NCBI GenBank assembly: GCA_008360955.1
Contig: LUCM01004364.1
Location: 65,884 to 129,883 of the forward strand
DNA from: Fasciolopsis buskii
Taxonomy: Eukaryota; Platyhelminthes; Trematoda; Plagiorchiida; Fasciolidae
DNA: 64,000 bases
Direction of reading: 5' to 3'
Shown here: piece after piece, positions 49,781-62,012 of the stretch
Position numbering within the stretch: the first letter of the stretch is position 1
Layout: each line of letters starts with the position of its first letter
Program-made: the position numbers and the translations under genes
The notes under the pieces: model-generated
Told to the model about the DNA's origin: nothing
Databases searched by the model: none
What the model saw: the letters and a program-made list of their open reading frames with translations, nothing else

Positions 49781-52700
49781 TACGGGATTTGATGCTTGCA
49801 AATTCTGTCTCTAAATTAAATTAAAATTTAGGGATTGATTGCCAAATCACGGAGCGAGGTACATCTCGTTCTACATCGACGGTCAGTCGAGATGCTTCTC
49901 CTTTATCCGACCAGAAACCTTAACACCTCCATTGAAGGTGATAATTTTTGGTAGTCCTCAGTACGAGCACTCCATTTTCGCAACAAGCGCCTGTTTTCAA
50001 AATATGTGGATTTCATACTTTAAAGCACGCAATTGATTGGTTGCACTTTCTATGCTGGGGGAATTAGCGCATCTCAGTCAACGTTGCGGACGGGATGTGG
50101 AGGTTTATAACAACCACATTCGGACTGTACGTAAACCTCAAAATACAAATATCACGACAAACTCCGGCATTCCATCGCAGATTTCATTCCAACCCTGGTG
50201 GCAGAAATTCGTAATTCTTCTCACATGTATACTACACCATGTCCACAGGGCCGTACACGGATGGGTCATATATCATGCGCGTGACGCACCGAAGTTCCAG
50301 TGCATATTCTGTTTATCGGTGCCTCTGAAGAGGAACTAAATGCCACTAAATCGTATCCCGCTCAAAAGTCGCCTTCGATTTTCTAATAAATTAATTCTTC
50401 ACGAGATCTAGAAAAAAATATCGAATAATATTTGGATACCCAATAGAAAAGCTGCGCTCAATGCTCCAAAACCTAACCCAAATAATCAATGCTATTGATT
50501 TCTAGGAACATTCTGCTTCCTTTGGTCACTTTCTGCTCGTTTGCTCTCAATCTCTTCACGATGTTTGGATAGTCATGTGTCAGGTAGCAAAATAAATGTC
50601 AACCAAATTTGATCTCGGTGTAAATTTACTGCCAATAAGCAGTGTCTTAGTAAGAAAACAAATGCTACAAATTGGCCTGCTCCTACAGCCTCATCATTTG
50701 ACACCCAGAATGCTGTCACTGCTTGTAGGGGACCTCACGGCGATAGTTGGTTTAAAATATGCTAATAAAACTGGTTTTTTATGCCGAAATTTTGTGAATC
50801 CGAAAATCGAAAATCAACACCTATAAGGATGCTTGAGAACAGGTATGGCCATGGTGCTGTCCTACTGACCTGGAACTACATCCATGCACCCAAACACCCA
50901 TGCACACTCGGGGATCCAGATACGTCGATACGCAGATCCGTGTACACTGCGTCGTAAGTACCTCTGCCAATCATCTTCGCACGTCACGGTATATCCTCCT
51001 ACCAGTCACAGTTACACGAGTCTGACTCTTAGAAGCACAAGATCTCAAAGCTACTGGAATAAGTTTTACCTTATGGGCTCGTTTTATTTACACTACCTAA
51101 TAATAGCATCGAAATTACTCATCACATGATATTAAGGCTCAAATCGGTGCTGAAAAATCATGGAAGCACTGTAGAACTACTTCATTCTTGTTAGGAATCA
51201 TCAACAACGTATATCCATCTGCCCGAACTGGGGTGCGAACCTGGTGCTTACTGCCGAACAGAGCTCCTCAAACATCAAACTTTCAGGGACGATCTCAACG
51301 ATTTGTTTAGCTTCAATGCAAAACGATACTGCATCTATCTGTAACTATAACTGGTGCACTGCAGTCGACTCCTACTGATGGATGACTTTCCTGCAACTAT
51401 CACGAGTACGACTAAAGCTTCGAACATGGGTTAGACATCTTGGTTATTTGTCCTGTGCTAAAAGAAACAAATTCTAGGGTTTTCAGGAATTATTAGTCAT
51501 GTTTTGTCAATCCTTATCAGACCAAATTTACCTCATGACCGTGCGCCTGCTAGTGGTCACGAACCGAAGTCGATCATCTCAAGATCAATAACCTTGAAAG
51601 GGTTAAATCTAGCTAATTGCAAATCCTTTCGTAATAGGCTAAGGGATGAGATGCCAACAACAATCGTTTTAATTCCACTATCCTAGTGAGTTATTTTAGG
51701 GGAATCAATGAAAGACTCTAACGTTATCAGCAAAATATTGTTCTGAATGAAATAGATGTGCTAAAGCCGTGCTGATCGCTATACGCCCTAAGCTGCAAAC
51801 CAGCCTTAACGGGACGACGCTAAATTTCACCTTCCTTACTGGTTCATTGCCAAACGTCTGTAACTACTCTACTTCCACTTTGGAAATGACAGCATTGAAG
51901 GTGTATTAGTGAGGAACAAAGCGATGCAACCTGCAGCAGAGTGCACATTTTCATAATTTAGTATAGTGTCAAAAACCACAAAGAAAGGATGAAAATACCC
52001 AACGATTGAACCAAAGTAACATTCAGTGGAAATCGAAATTCTCCCTGAAAGTGTTAGGAATCATCCGAAAGCCTCAACGTTTGATGACTTACTATCTGAG
52101 CAAAAGGACACATTGGTTTACGGACTTTACGTCGCCCTCTCAGTAGACAACTTCATAACATATCTGAGATACCTTGAATGAACGTTGAAGATGGATGATA
52201 AAGTGCTGCAATTCTGGACTGAATACTAAACTTCATGAGTTAATCTTCAAAGGTATTACGTATTAGTGAAATTGCGAGTTAACTAGTGTTAGCGTTTACC
52301 CCATGTCATGTCAAGTCATTTAAACTAACAAATTTATGCACACGGGTGAGTGTGCGTTTTCAGCTGACGCAAGCAAAACCTTCTACGGATAACTGCAACG
52401 AATGCAAACATATATCAACGAGTATGCGACAGATTAAGGAGCTGGATCAAACGATACCAGAGGAGAATAGAAATATGTCAGCACTACAGATAATTATGAC
52501 CACTAATGATTTACGCACAAACTAAGAGAAGAAGTAAGACTGTTCGCATATGTAGAGGTCCTAGTAGAGAAGAGCCTTAATGGGAAAGGAGTTAATTAGT
52601 CAGGAAAAGTCTTGGACTAAGCCGCACGCAGGAAATAGATGATGATGAATAGCAACCTTACTAGACATCAATCAAAGGCTTCAAAATATTTCTGAAGAAT

Positions 52701-52890
52701 GAAATTAATGAGTGTATCTTTCTTACTTTTACCATAGCCTACAGGTGGTTTTAGAGGTTTAATGATGAAAACAAGATAGGTCTCGCTCAATCCAGGAAAG
52801 AATACTAGCGAACAGCAAAGCCAAAGGGTGGGAATGCATAAAGTAACAAACTGGAGAACAATTGTATAAGGTATTCGGAACTTTAAGTGC
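49781..52890. other. Non-coding or unrecognised, 49.8-52.9 kb
   Basis: At 49,839-50,339 (plus) one frame runs about 165 codons with a single internal TGA at 50,034-50,036; its product is not recognised. The rest holds only short frames. Confidence 0.5.
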
Positions 52891-52995
52891 GAATTGTAAA
52901 ACGCCTTGAGAAAGACTAACCACGGTAGTCGAGATGTTGACACATTACATCTACCAATAACGCGGTGTTGTTAGAATTATCATTCACAATTAAAC
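52891..52995 (+). repeat. Solitary copy of the Penelope-like terminal repeat
   Basis: Matches the right arm of the inverted repeat at 26.4 kb along its whole length, with scattered substitutions and small indels. The CTTGAGAAAGACTA segment is kept. The stem partner GGTAGTC is intact but the opposite strand reads GACTAAC, and GAAAC has become GAGAT. The shared tail runs through CATTACATCTACCAA and ends near ATCATTCACAAT. It is more decayed than either arm at 26.3-26.5 kb, so it is an older insertion. Confidence 0.8.
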
Positions 52996-55900
52996 CCAAT
53001 ACATGCCCATCTATTTTTCGATGCACTGGTTACGTCATTTGGTCATGATATTCCGAACTTTCTTGGACGAAAGGGCGCGAGGGAGAGTTTGGGTCTCCAG
53101 GAACACAAACTCAACATATTTTATCCGAAAAAGTTTGCTGGGTAAATCCAACCCCAAATAATGGATAGAAAAATATTTTCGAACGTTTTTCTTGGTAATT
53201 GCTGGCCAATGGCGATTACTGAATTCAGACGAATACCGGTAACCAGACCGAATAATAAACCAAATTATGAACACATTAACAGATGACTGAGGTTTCCATT
53301 AGTATTGAAAGAATGAACAAAATAAATGTGATTAGCATATTTGCGGCCAGATGTGTTCCGGGAAACGAGGAGCTCGGTAACGCAAAGATTGCAAAGAACT
53401 GGCAACGGAATGTCCACTGAAAAAAGCTTGCGGACCGCTTGAAATGTAATCACTTAGTTTGTCAAAAAATCAAATACATATAATTGTAAAATAGTCAGCT
53501 AAGACGTATGAAACAAGTGGGTCAGTTTCACCTCGGTGGAGATAGAATGAGAGTCAAAAACGCGGGCATGGTCAAGAAGAACATGTTAGACGACATGGAA
53601 TCCATTACCGTGAGGAGAAACAGGGAATGGTCAGTAGAGGTTACAGCATCGGTTGTAAATAACAAAGGTTTACTCACAATCTGCAGGGCATTATGAATCT
53701 CCACGTCAGTCAAAGTGAGAAAAAGAAGCTAGTTCCTAGAGTCATTGAAAAGGAAGGAAGAGCTGACAACGAGCCATGCCTATTTGATCCTCTCGTCGGA
53801 ATTCGCCTAATTCTACACAAATTTCAAGAATTTCCAAAGCTTCCACAAATTTTGTAACCTCACGCGGAAGTCACGTTTCTGCTAACGATTTATGTCATCG
53901 GTCTCGACGTGACAGCTTCAAATAACGGTACAAGAATAAAGGTAAGATCAAAAACCAAATGACCAAATTAACAACAAATTCATTTCGAAAAAAATGAATG
54001 TCATTTACTGCGATATTTGACCGATCGCCTATGATGCCAAAACATTGAGTTTCGCCGTCTCGTGGATCTCCCTGCGGTGATGCAACTCGATCTACCCGAG
54101 ATAGTCTGGAGATTATGGATATCATCTTGTTTGACTACATCTTGAACCGACCACCTTAACCCTCTGGGAACACGGAATACCGAGGTAGCTTGTCTGCGGA
54201 CATGGGTAACGCGTGTCTCGACCACATCAGCGTGTTTACATCGACCGGCTGAGCTCCGTGACTCTACTCTGCGATGCAAGATTATTCTCCCGAAATTCCA
54301 TAGCGGTAATACGAATACTTCAGTGTTTAAACGCTTTCTATATTGGCACGCCTAATGACCAAAATGACAGCGTTCTTAAACCGTATTTTACGACCGATCT
54401 TATTGTTTCAAAATGATGGGTACTAACGGAGATTTTTATATGCTTCACGACATCTGTTCCAGTGTAAAGTTCATTTGCGAAAACCTATGCACATCACTCA
54501 ACTTCACCCATCCGAGGGCTGAGTTCGGCCTCCAGCCATTCCAGTGGTGCAAAGCATTTTGCACTTTTACTGTGTAAAACATATTCAATTTTTAGCTACA
54601 ATTCATTGATAAGGGGAATACTACGTACGAAATACTCGTTCTTTGTAGCGCGTGATTGTGTTCACATTTACATACCAGGGAGAACGTCTCGGAATAAGCG
54701 TTGATACCAGAATTACTGTTAAGTGAAATCAAAATTCACACTCATGCTTGAATCCCAGTTAGGACAAAAGCATCGAGAGTCTGCTAACCGAAAGCACAGT
54801 AACACGGTCATCCTGAACAAGACCAATTACATTAACAAATCAATGCAATTATGACGGTGTGTCCCTGGTTCTCTTAATTGCCAATAACGTATTTCTTCTT
54901 CTGAACATCCTCATTCTGCTTTAAAAATATTCAGTTACTTTCGATAAACGACGGTTAACCGGCACATCAGTGATTTTCATTACCTTTGATTTGGCATTGT
55001 GAAGTTGCTTATTGGTGGTATTTGGTCTTCTTAAGTGAGGCATGGCCATAGACTACTACCCACTTAAAGGTCACTGCTAATTCACGGGAGCACATGAATC
55101 TGCTGCCAAAGATAGACAGTTTCAAATGACAACATTATCCCTGATAGATTTCGAACAAGCTATCCATCTTCTCAAAAAAATGTGGCAGGCAAACCATTCA
55201 GCAGTCAGTATCATCAACATCATTTTATCAATTTCCTTGTAATGAATATCCGTAATTAACTCGACGGAAAAACGGCAGTCAGGAAGGCTTTTGCTTGCTG
55301 TTTAACGGTGAACGATGATAAAGATGACGTTGATGATCCTTTCTTATGAAAATCGAGGGTTTCAATCCTCCAAACACTCTCCAAAGACCCCAGTTGGCGT
55401 CCTTCTGTTGGCCGTGAAGCCATTCCGGAATATGTTATGTATCGCGATATAACTTATGATGTGATCAAAGAAAAAATGAGATAACCTTAACATCAGTTAG
55501 GTGGAGTTGGACAACCGCAATGAGATCCACTAGATGGGAAAACTCAATGTTTGGGGATCTAAGGCGATCGTTCAAATAGGACAATCAACAATATTTATTT
55601 ATTCAAAATGACTTTTTTGTCTTTTCTATCATCTGGCGTTTGATCTTACGCTTATTCTTGCACTGTTATTCGAGGCTGTCAGGTCGAAGCCGATGACATA
55701 AATCGTCTGCTCATAATTGACACAAGCTTTCGGCTACTGCTCTGCTGTGTACATTTTAATGAGTCCAGTTCAACTTTCTTGTTCTCAGATTCGCAACTCA
55801 AGTGTTGATTGTTTCAGTCTTAGAGTTATGTCAAACGAAAACACCATTTCACATTTGGCAACATGAGTCGGGCCAGGGATTAGAATGCAACTGATGAAAC

Positions 55901-56744
55901 GTGCAAGTTACTCCGCTCGGCCGATTTGACGACCTATTGCAGAAATTGATTTGGTTTAACACAAGTTTAGCCTTGAATCTCACTTGCGACTAAAAGCTAG
56001 CTTGAAAACTCTTCCGAACTGCTTCACTAGGCGGTGCACGTTCATCGGTCCCATAGAGCTTGCATTGCTATCCACACCAGCTTAGGGGTTACTTACAAAG
56101 GCAACGTTTGATTTGTGACATTTCTGATTACTTGTTTAAATGTGATTGGATGCTAGCTCGCTTCAGATACCACGGATTTATCCTATCCCATGTGGCCCGG
56201 TTACCTAATCCTAGGCAACCGAATGAACAAGCATCCAACATGTGGATCAAATTTGCATTTATCTATGTTCGTCGGAAGATACGCACTATCTAGTTTAAGT
56301 TATCATACTGATAACAGAACTGATCGGTTTGAATGATGCATTTTCGTAAGTTCAGCAAACAGTTAACCGAGCAAACGTGGACGGTTTGGTTTAAACGGCA
56401 TCTTGCAATATCCTGTAGCATATGTGAAATAGTTGGATCCGTACAAAAGAGCCACTGAGGTGATGTGCTTTTCCACAAGCTAGTAACATTGGAACACGGG
56501 AATCTTATGAGTAGAAGCACATTTGTATTTCAGCCAAACTGTAATAATGTTACCGCTGAAAACAGCCGAACCTACTATGTCCGATATGGCTGACCAAAGA
56601 ATTCAAATCACCGTCAGGTAATGGACTGGATCCATTATCTGAGTACAAAGCAAGCAGAGCCAAGTAACTGAAAATCGTTTTAGGTCTTATTTACAAATTA
56701 CTCGCATATAAACACAATTTCCTAGAAACGCGCGAATGGTATCC
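52996..56744. other. Non-coding or unrecognised, 53.0-56.7 kb
   Basis: No frame above 92 codons and no recognisable element. Confidence 0.6.
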
Positions 56745-57494
56745 TGTTTCTTGCTGCTGATCAGGCACGCTTAACGAGATTCATAATCCATTCACAACTA
56801 TGTCACTGACCGGTGCAGTAGATCGAGAAATGGAAACGGATCCATCGGTCCTTCGTAATGGTATTCATAATGCTCTTCTGTTGACCTTGAAGCGGCTGTA
56901 AGATCTTCCGCTAAAATGAGCGACTAGCAAGAAACCAATTGGTATTAGGTAATAGGCAAGACACCAGAGAGGTTGATAGAATAATCTCACATGATAAAAG
57001 GTCGTTTCGTTCGTCAAAATTTGTGTAATACATGCATTACTGTCAAATTCAACAAGGAAAAATCCGGGAATGATAAACAACATACCAAATCCCGAATATG
57101 ATCTATGCAATGTATGCCGTTTCGTGCCTCCGGTACGTAGCTCAATACACTACCTAAATTCGATTCAACATAATAGGTGACACGCTGTGTGCTGAGGTTG
57201 TTGAAATACGCCAGTAACTTATCTGTTTATGTCACACGTCCTACTGAGTCCACCCGGTAATGCGGTGTGCGTACGGAAAACAGCGCATCCCTATAAAAAT
57301 CATATGGTCAGCAGATTGAAGACTGACTGTACACCAGAATTCATGACGGCCAGGCGACATTTGGTCTTCAGAGGTAGCGATGCACTGGCTAAGGAAATGA
57401 TTGTAACGACTCCGGCACAAAGTGGCATGGAACACTCCATGCCGTGGGTAAATTTTGCCGTCAGATTTGGATTGAATGCACCGTCAACAGTGAT
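56745..57494 (-). pseudogene. Dead third copy of the 7TM receptor family
   Basis: Translated in shifting frames on the minus strand, this stretch follows receptor 1 from the N-terminus to TM7. Around 57,300-57,490 is the N-terminus and TM1 (motif CSMPLCAGV against CSIPLCVGI). Around 57,235-57,275 is PYAHRITGW. Around 57,120-57,210 is the TM3 to ICL2 region (ISYW, LNRI-stop-VVY, ATYRRHETAYI). Positions 56,865-57,110 form an open TM4-TM5 piece with TNETT and QPLWCLAYYLIP. Around 56,790-56,835 is PFPFLDLLHRSVT from the end of ICL3, joined directly to a decayed TM7 piece ending ISLSVP. The start codon is gone, there are at least two frameshifts and several stops, and most of TM6 and the following loop are deleted. 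It is closer to receptor 1 than to receptor 2 at LNRI and ATYRR. Confidence 0.85.
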
Positions 57495-60400
57495 CAGTGG
57501 TTAGCCTACTTCCCACGGTTTGTTTTACGAAGTGTCTCTTCTATTTTGTCCATTCAGTAATTTTAACATTTGAAGATTGATTGCAAACATTCAGCAGTGG
57601 TCAAACCGGAACTAATAGGAAACAGTTTCTCTGTAATCGAAGTCACAATCTACCGATGCGACTAGAATAAAGATGGTCCGCATACATTTACGTAAACAGT
57701 ATTTGGATACCTTCCCCGAGCGAGTTTTCCGTTACGCCTTTTATGTATTTCTTCAAAATGTTCACATTTTGGTTTTTCCGTCGCAAACAAACACCTGTCA
57801 TCAACGACGAAGAATGTATTGGCTTCTTTCTCTTCCCAGTTGCACTGGTCCCTCGAACAGCCTCTTGGTTGCTAATCTACGTGTTGGCGAGGAAGAGAAG
57901 ACTCCTATTTCTGGTATCCCAATGTTTCAGGCGATAGAGTAATAACAACAAGATTTCAAGTATATCGTGGACGAGGTTTAAAAGTACGGAGGCAAAAAAC
58001 AATGAGAGACGAATCACGGTTGTCATTCAACACACCAACGCTTATTCGGTCAGCCTACTGTACCAATCCATATAGCACAGGCTCCAAAAATTCTCGTAAC
58101 GAAAGGACACTGTTCCTCGTGCTAGGTATTAACCTAATATGTCCATATAAACCGGTTCATTGGACCCTAACTTTGTTTCACGCCGCATCAATCAGAGCCG
58201 ACCGCTCCAAAATTTCGGGTACGGGGATGCTACGGAATTCCAGTCAGCAGAAATGCAACCCGAAATTTCCTCTGCTCCGTTCAATTTAGAGCAGGCCAGA
58301 CAGAATGCAGGACTCATATTCGATTTTTCACCTTCTCGTTTCCATGGTCCTTTTTCGAACGAGCAAACACAATAGATTAAAAATTGCAAAATATATGCGA
58401 TAGAAGAGAAACAGAGATCACTTTTATTTCTCCCTTGAACTGTTTCTCTTCTGGCACCTGATTTGTGTACAATTTTAACCAAATCTTTCGTTACGTTAGC
58501 ACTATGCTTCCTTTCAGGATGTTGGAATATATGTTTTTGTATATCTACCTATAAGTGTGTCTATGTACATTAAGGCTTTATTGCGATGGATCTTTAAGTA
58601 GATTTTATACGCTTATTTAATTTCGGTTTACCCTATTTCAAAGAAAGACTATTTTCATAAAGTTATTAATTGGTTGATCTCACAACAACTTCGTATGCTC
58701 TGTCCTCTCATTTCTGCCGAATCTTCTTCACTTTAATTACATCTCAATGATTCCAATGCAACCTAACCACAACTCCCCAATTCCTGTTGTCTCTTATGAT
58801 CAAAAACCATCTTGTCTTACATCACCTCTGTCCTGGTTTCCAAATCGTCATCATATGGTTTGCTTTACTAAGGCTAATCGCCGACATACAAATTAAGGCA
58901 TTTTTTTCTCACCCGGAGTCATGATACTTGTGAACTCCATAATTCGTATCACGTGCTTCCTTTAGGGTGGCCGCCTGATTATTCCGACATATTGTTGGGT
59001 TGGAAAAGCCAAGATTCAATATGGCCGAATCTGTTCACTAGTCTGTGTTCACTAAATGCCTAAGTATTATCCAAATCATGTATCGTCCAATGTGATCATT
59101 CAAATAGACACTGAAAACTATTGGAGGACTGAATGATTGCTTTATCTGGCTTGGTGGAAATAATCAGCCACAGTGCACATCCGTCGTCTCGGATCAGAGA
59201 AGCAAACCCGGTACGGACGTCATAGCCGTTATGTCCTCCTGGTTGCTTCTCGACTATTTGTGGACACAGCACTGGAAGGTCTAACGCCCGTATCGGTCAA
59301 TAAACTACTCATAATCTTCCTGTGTATAACCTGCGTGATATGCCTTGCTCTTTCAAAACTATGATACAGTAAATCAGGGATATTCCGTCAATCTGACCTC
59401 TTGCCTGTTGGCCTCAATTACCAAGAAGTTATTCAAGTATCCTAAGTCGCCAATTACTCTTATCATTGAAGTAGCACAAATCCAAGAGCGACATTTTCAA
59501 CTTTGTTTATTGAAAACATGTGTCAATCTGATGCGCATCCATCCATGCCAAGTTCGACAGATACCTTGCAATTTAAATGTAAAAAGAACATTGGAAATGT
59601 ACCTACAGCGATTTTGTGTTGCGCGTTCCGAGTCAGTGAATGAAGGAAATAACCGGTCGATGCAACGTCAGCCTCGGCAAAATATGATTTTTTGTTCCTG
59701 GACATTGCTCTTGTGAACCGGCGTCAAATGGCACACAGCTACCAAAGCTAGGAACTTACCATCCATCAGAATTAAAGTGATACTACGATGAGTTCCACAG
59801 AGACTGCATGTTCCGCTCTTGAAGATGGGTGCGATCAGTGATACGCTACATTATAATGAAATGCAATGCTCGTTTCAGATATCGCGGGACAAAGGGGTGA
59901 GTGGTTGTTCACTCAGCTTCCACTTTTTAGTGGTCGAATGTTTGACTGTGCTTACAGTCTTGTTTAGGTTGACTCTCCAGATTATTCACACATGTTCTGA
60001 TGAAATTAATCACATTACCTACCACCTGATTTAAGCACTCCAAGGTAGAGTTCGTGGTCCCTCCCGTGAGTAAGCTCAACGTTTCTATCACAAAAGGGTT
60101 TACTAACCATAAGCTTAAAAACGTTTAACCATTAATCAAAACAGCTGATACCTCCATTTCTATGGCTAACTTAAACCATCTTCTTTCCTGACCATTTCCA
60201 GGGCTTGTCACCATTTAACTCTGTCAATCTCGTCGTACATTAATCATCTTGCAACTCCAGAGCCGGAACTTTTGTTCAGTTGGACCAAGTAACCTACTGC
60301 CGGGTGCATTGGGTACTTGATTCTGTCCTACCGTTCAGCACAGTTGCTACTGGTTAGATTATTTAGATCGTCTAACACTTGATGTCCACATTTAGTGCAA

Positions 60401-61103
60401 TAATCCGGATATGATAGAGGCTGTACGACTTACAGGGTCTGCAATTTGTTTTAACGGATATTCGACTACAACGAAAGTGCTAATAAAGCTATCGCATTCT
60501 GAATCTGGAGCGCCGTGTCGCTGTGCGATGTTAATTATTTCAGAAGCTCATACTAGACAAGAATAACCGAATGTGCGCACAAGGCCGGAATGCACTATCT
60601 TCGTCAGCTGCTTGTTCAGCGGATATTGTGCAACGTTCATTTAACCGGGAAATTGATCTAATGTTTTTTAACACTTGTGCATTGAAACCGCTAGCCAAAA
60701 CGACAAAGTCATAGCCTTTGACTCCGGCAAAAATTACTCGCGGCTTTTCCTACTACTTGTCTTTCTGCGTGTCAGTAGTGCAGTCTGTTAGATCATATAC
60801 CTAAATTACAAACACACTGCTCCTTACAATCTTCTGTTTTTGAGAGCCATCATACCCTTGGACAACGGACATCACGATATTTTTCGACTAAGCTGCGAGC
60901 TTAAATCGAAATCAAACTGGAGTATTAAATGACTGATTCTCCAGATCTGTAACTGTTAACGTCCCAGGTATGACTGAATCTTTGGCTTAACTCTGTCACC
61001 GAGGTCAGCCGTCTTCTATACCAAATCACGGTACACTTTCTATGGTCAACTGAAGTGCAAATAATATAGCTCAATTCATTCTATTCCGATGCATATCTGC
61101 TTT
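57495..61103. other. Non-coding or unrecognised, 57.5-61.1 kb
   Basis: A frame open from about 57,672 to 57,937 (plus) has a basic, hydrophobic product but no known match. A 123-codon frame at 59,345-59,716 is unassigned. Confidence 0.5.
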
Positions 61104-61292
61104 GGCCGGCGGTGACCAAACGGAGAAGGTTGTGGCGTAAGGGCGTGAAGATCGTTGGTTCGAATTATCCCACCGCCGTTAAACTTCCTCACTTGGCAGC
61201 CGATTTTTGGCCGCGGCTGCCTTACTGAAAAATGATGCAAATTGTTGTTTCATTGAAAAAAGGAGGGAAAATGGAAAAAGATAAAAAAAAAT
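61104..61292 (+). repeat. tRNA-derived SINE, copy D
   Basis: On the plus strand: GGCCGGCGGTGACCAAACGG, then GGTTCGAATTATCCCACCGCC, TTAAACTTCCTCACTTGGCAGCC, GGCCGCGGCTGCC, CTGAAAAATGATGCAAATTG, and a long A-rich tail to about 61,292. It is the only plus-strand copy. A protein-like region begins 80 bases downstream. Confidence 0.75.
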
Positions 61293-61371
61293 TCATGACA
61301 TCAGTTACCACTAGCGCTTTAGTTGTTATCGCGCAAATTCCCAATCGTCTGAAACTCGATTAGCCATCAAA

Positions 61372-62012
61372 ATGTTCCCAAGGTGTTATGGTGGTTCTCC
61401 CACCTATTCATTTACGTATCATGGATATGTACAACTGCAAAACCGCTGGATGAGTTACCGAAACAACAAAAATGGATTTTTCACCCGCATTTATTCCGCT
61501 GGAATGGCAGATGAGAATTCACCCGTTCACTTAGTCCCTTTGACTTGGTTACCCAGATTTCATTTCATGGATGAAAACATCGTGGTGCCCCTACCAAGCA
61601 AGATCTTTCAGATTTATCAAAAGATTCATGTCTAGTGACCATAAAACATTTACACCAAACAACTACTTTGCTTCTCACAGTTATTTGCCAGTAATATCGA
61701 TATGTTTTACTGACTGTCGTTCGGAATACAGCCTTCATGCACAAGCATCGGATAATTCTGTCTTATTTACACTTAGGAAGCACCAGACTCGTGACCCTCT
61801 TATTGGACCTTAGTGGTGGTCTATTTCCATCAGTTTACGTGGAGTTTGAATTCGAGTCTTCCAAATGGATGAAGTGTGTTACCATGACATTACCAGCTCC
61901 TGTCCAGGTTAACCAACATAGCTGGGTTGTGTTTGTTCAGATTTCGTGGTCCGTATCAGCCAGCGGTGTCCGAAAGCAATCCCGGTTGTCTGATGTCCAG
62001 CTTCAATAAAAC
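61372..62012 (+). pseudogene. Broken extracellular-like coding region, three overlapping frames
   Basis: Three successive frames (61,372-61,635, 61,571-61,813, 61,737-62,009) each look protein-like in turn, and a reading that changes frame twice would give about 210 residues. The first has GYVQLQNRWMSYRNNKNGFF. The last has VYVEFEFESSKW, then LPAPVQ, HSWVVFVQISW and LSDVQLQ before the stop, a beta-rich pattern that is reminiscent of a MAM-type domain end. An AATAAA overlaps the final stop codon near 62,006. This could be a frameshifted retrocopy or exons whose introns I cannot place. The domain comparison is weak. Confidence 0.3.

Noticed and set aside
51226..51262. B-box-like GGTTCGCACCCC on the minus strand
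   Set aside because: No A-box at the right distance and no SINE body or tail.
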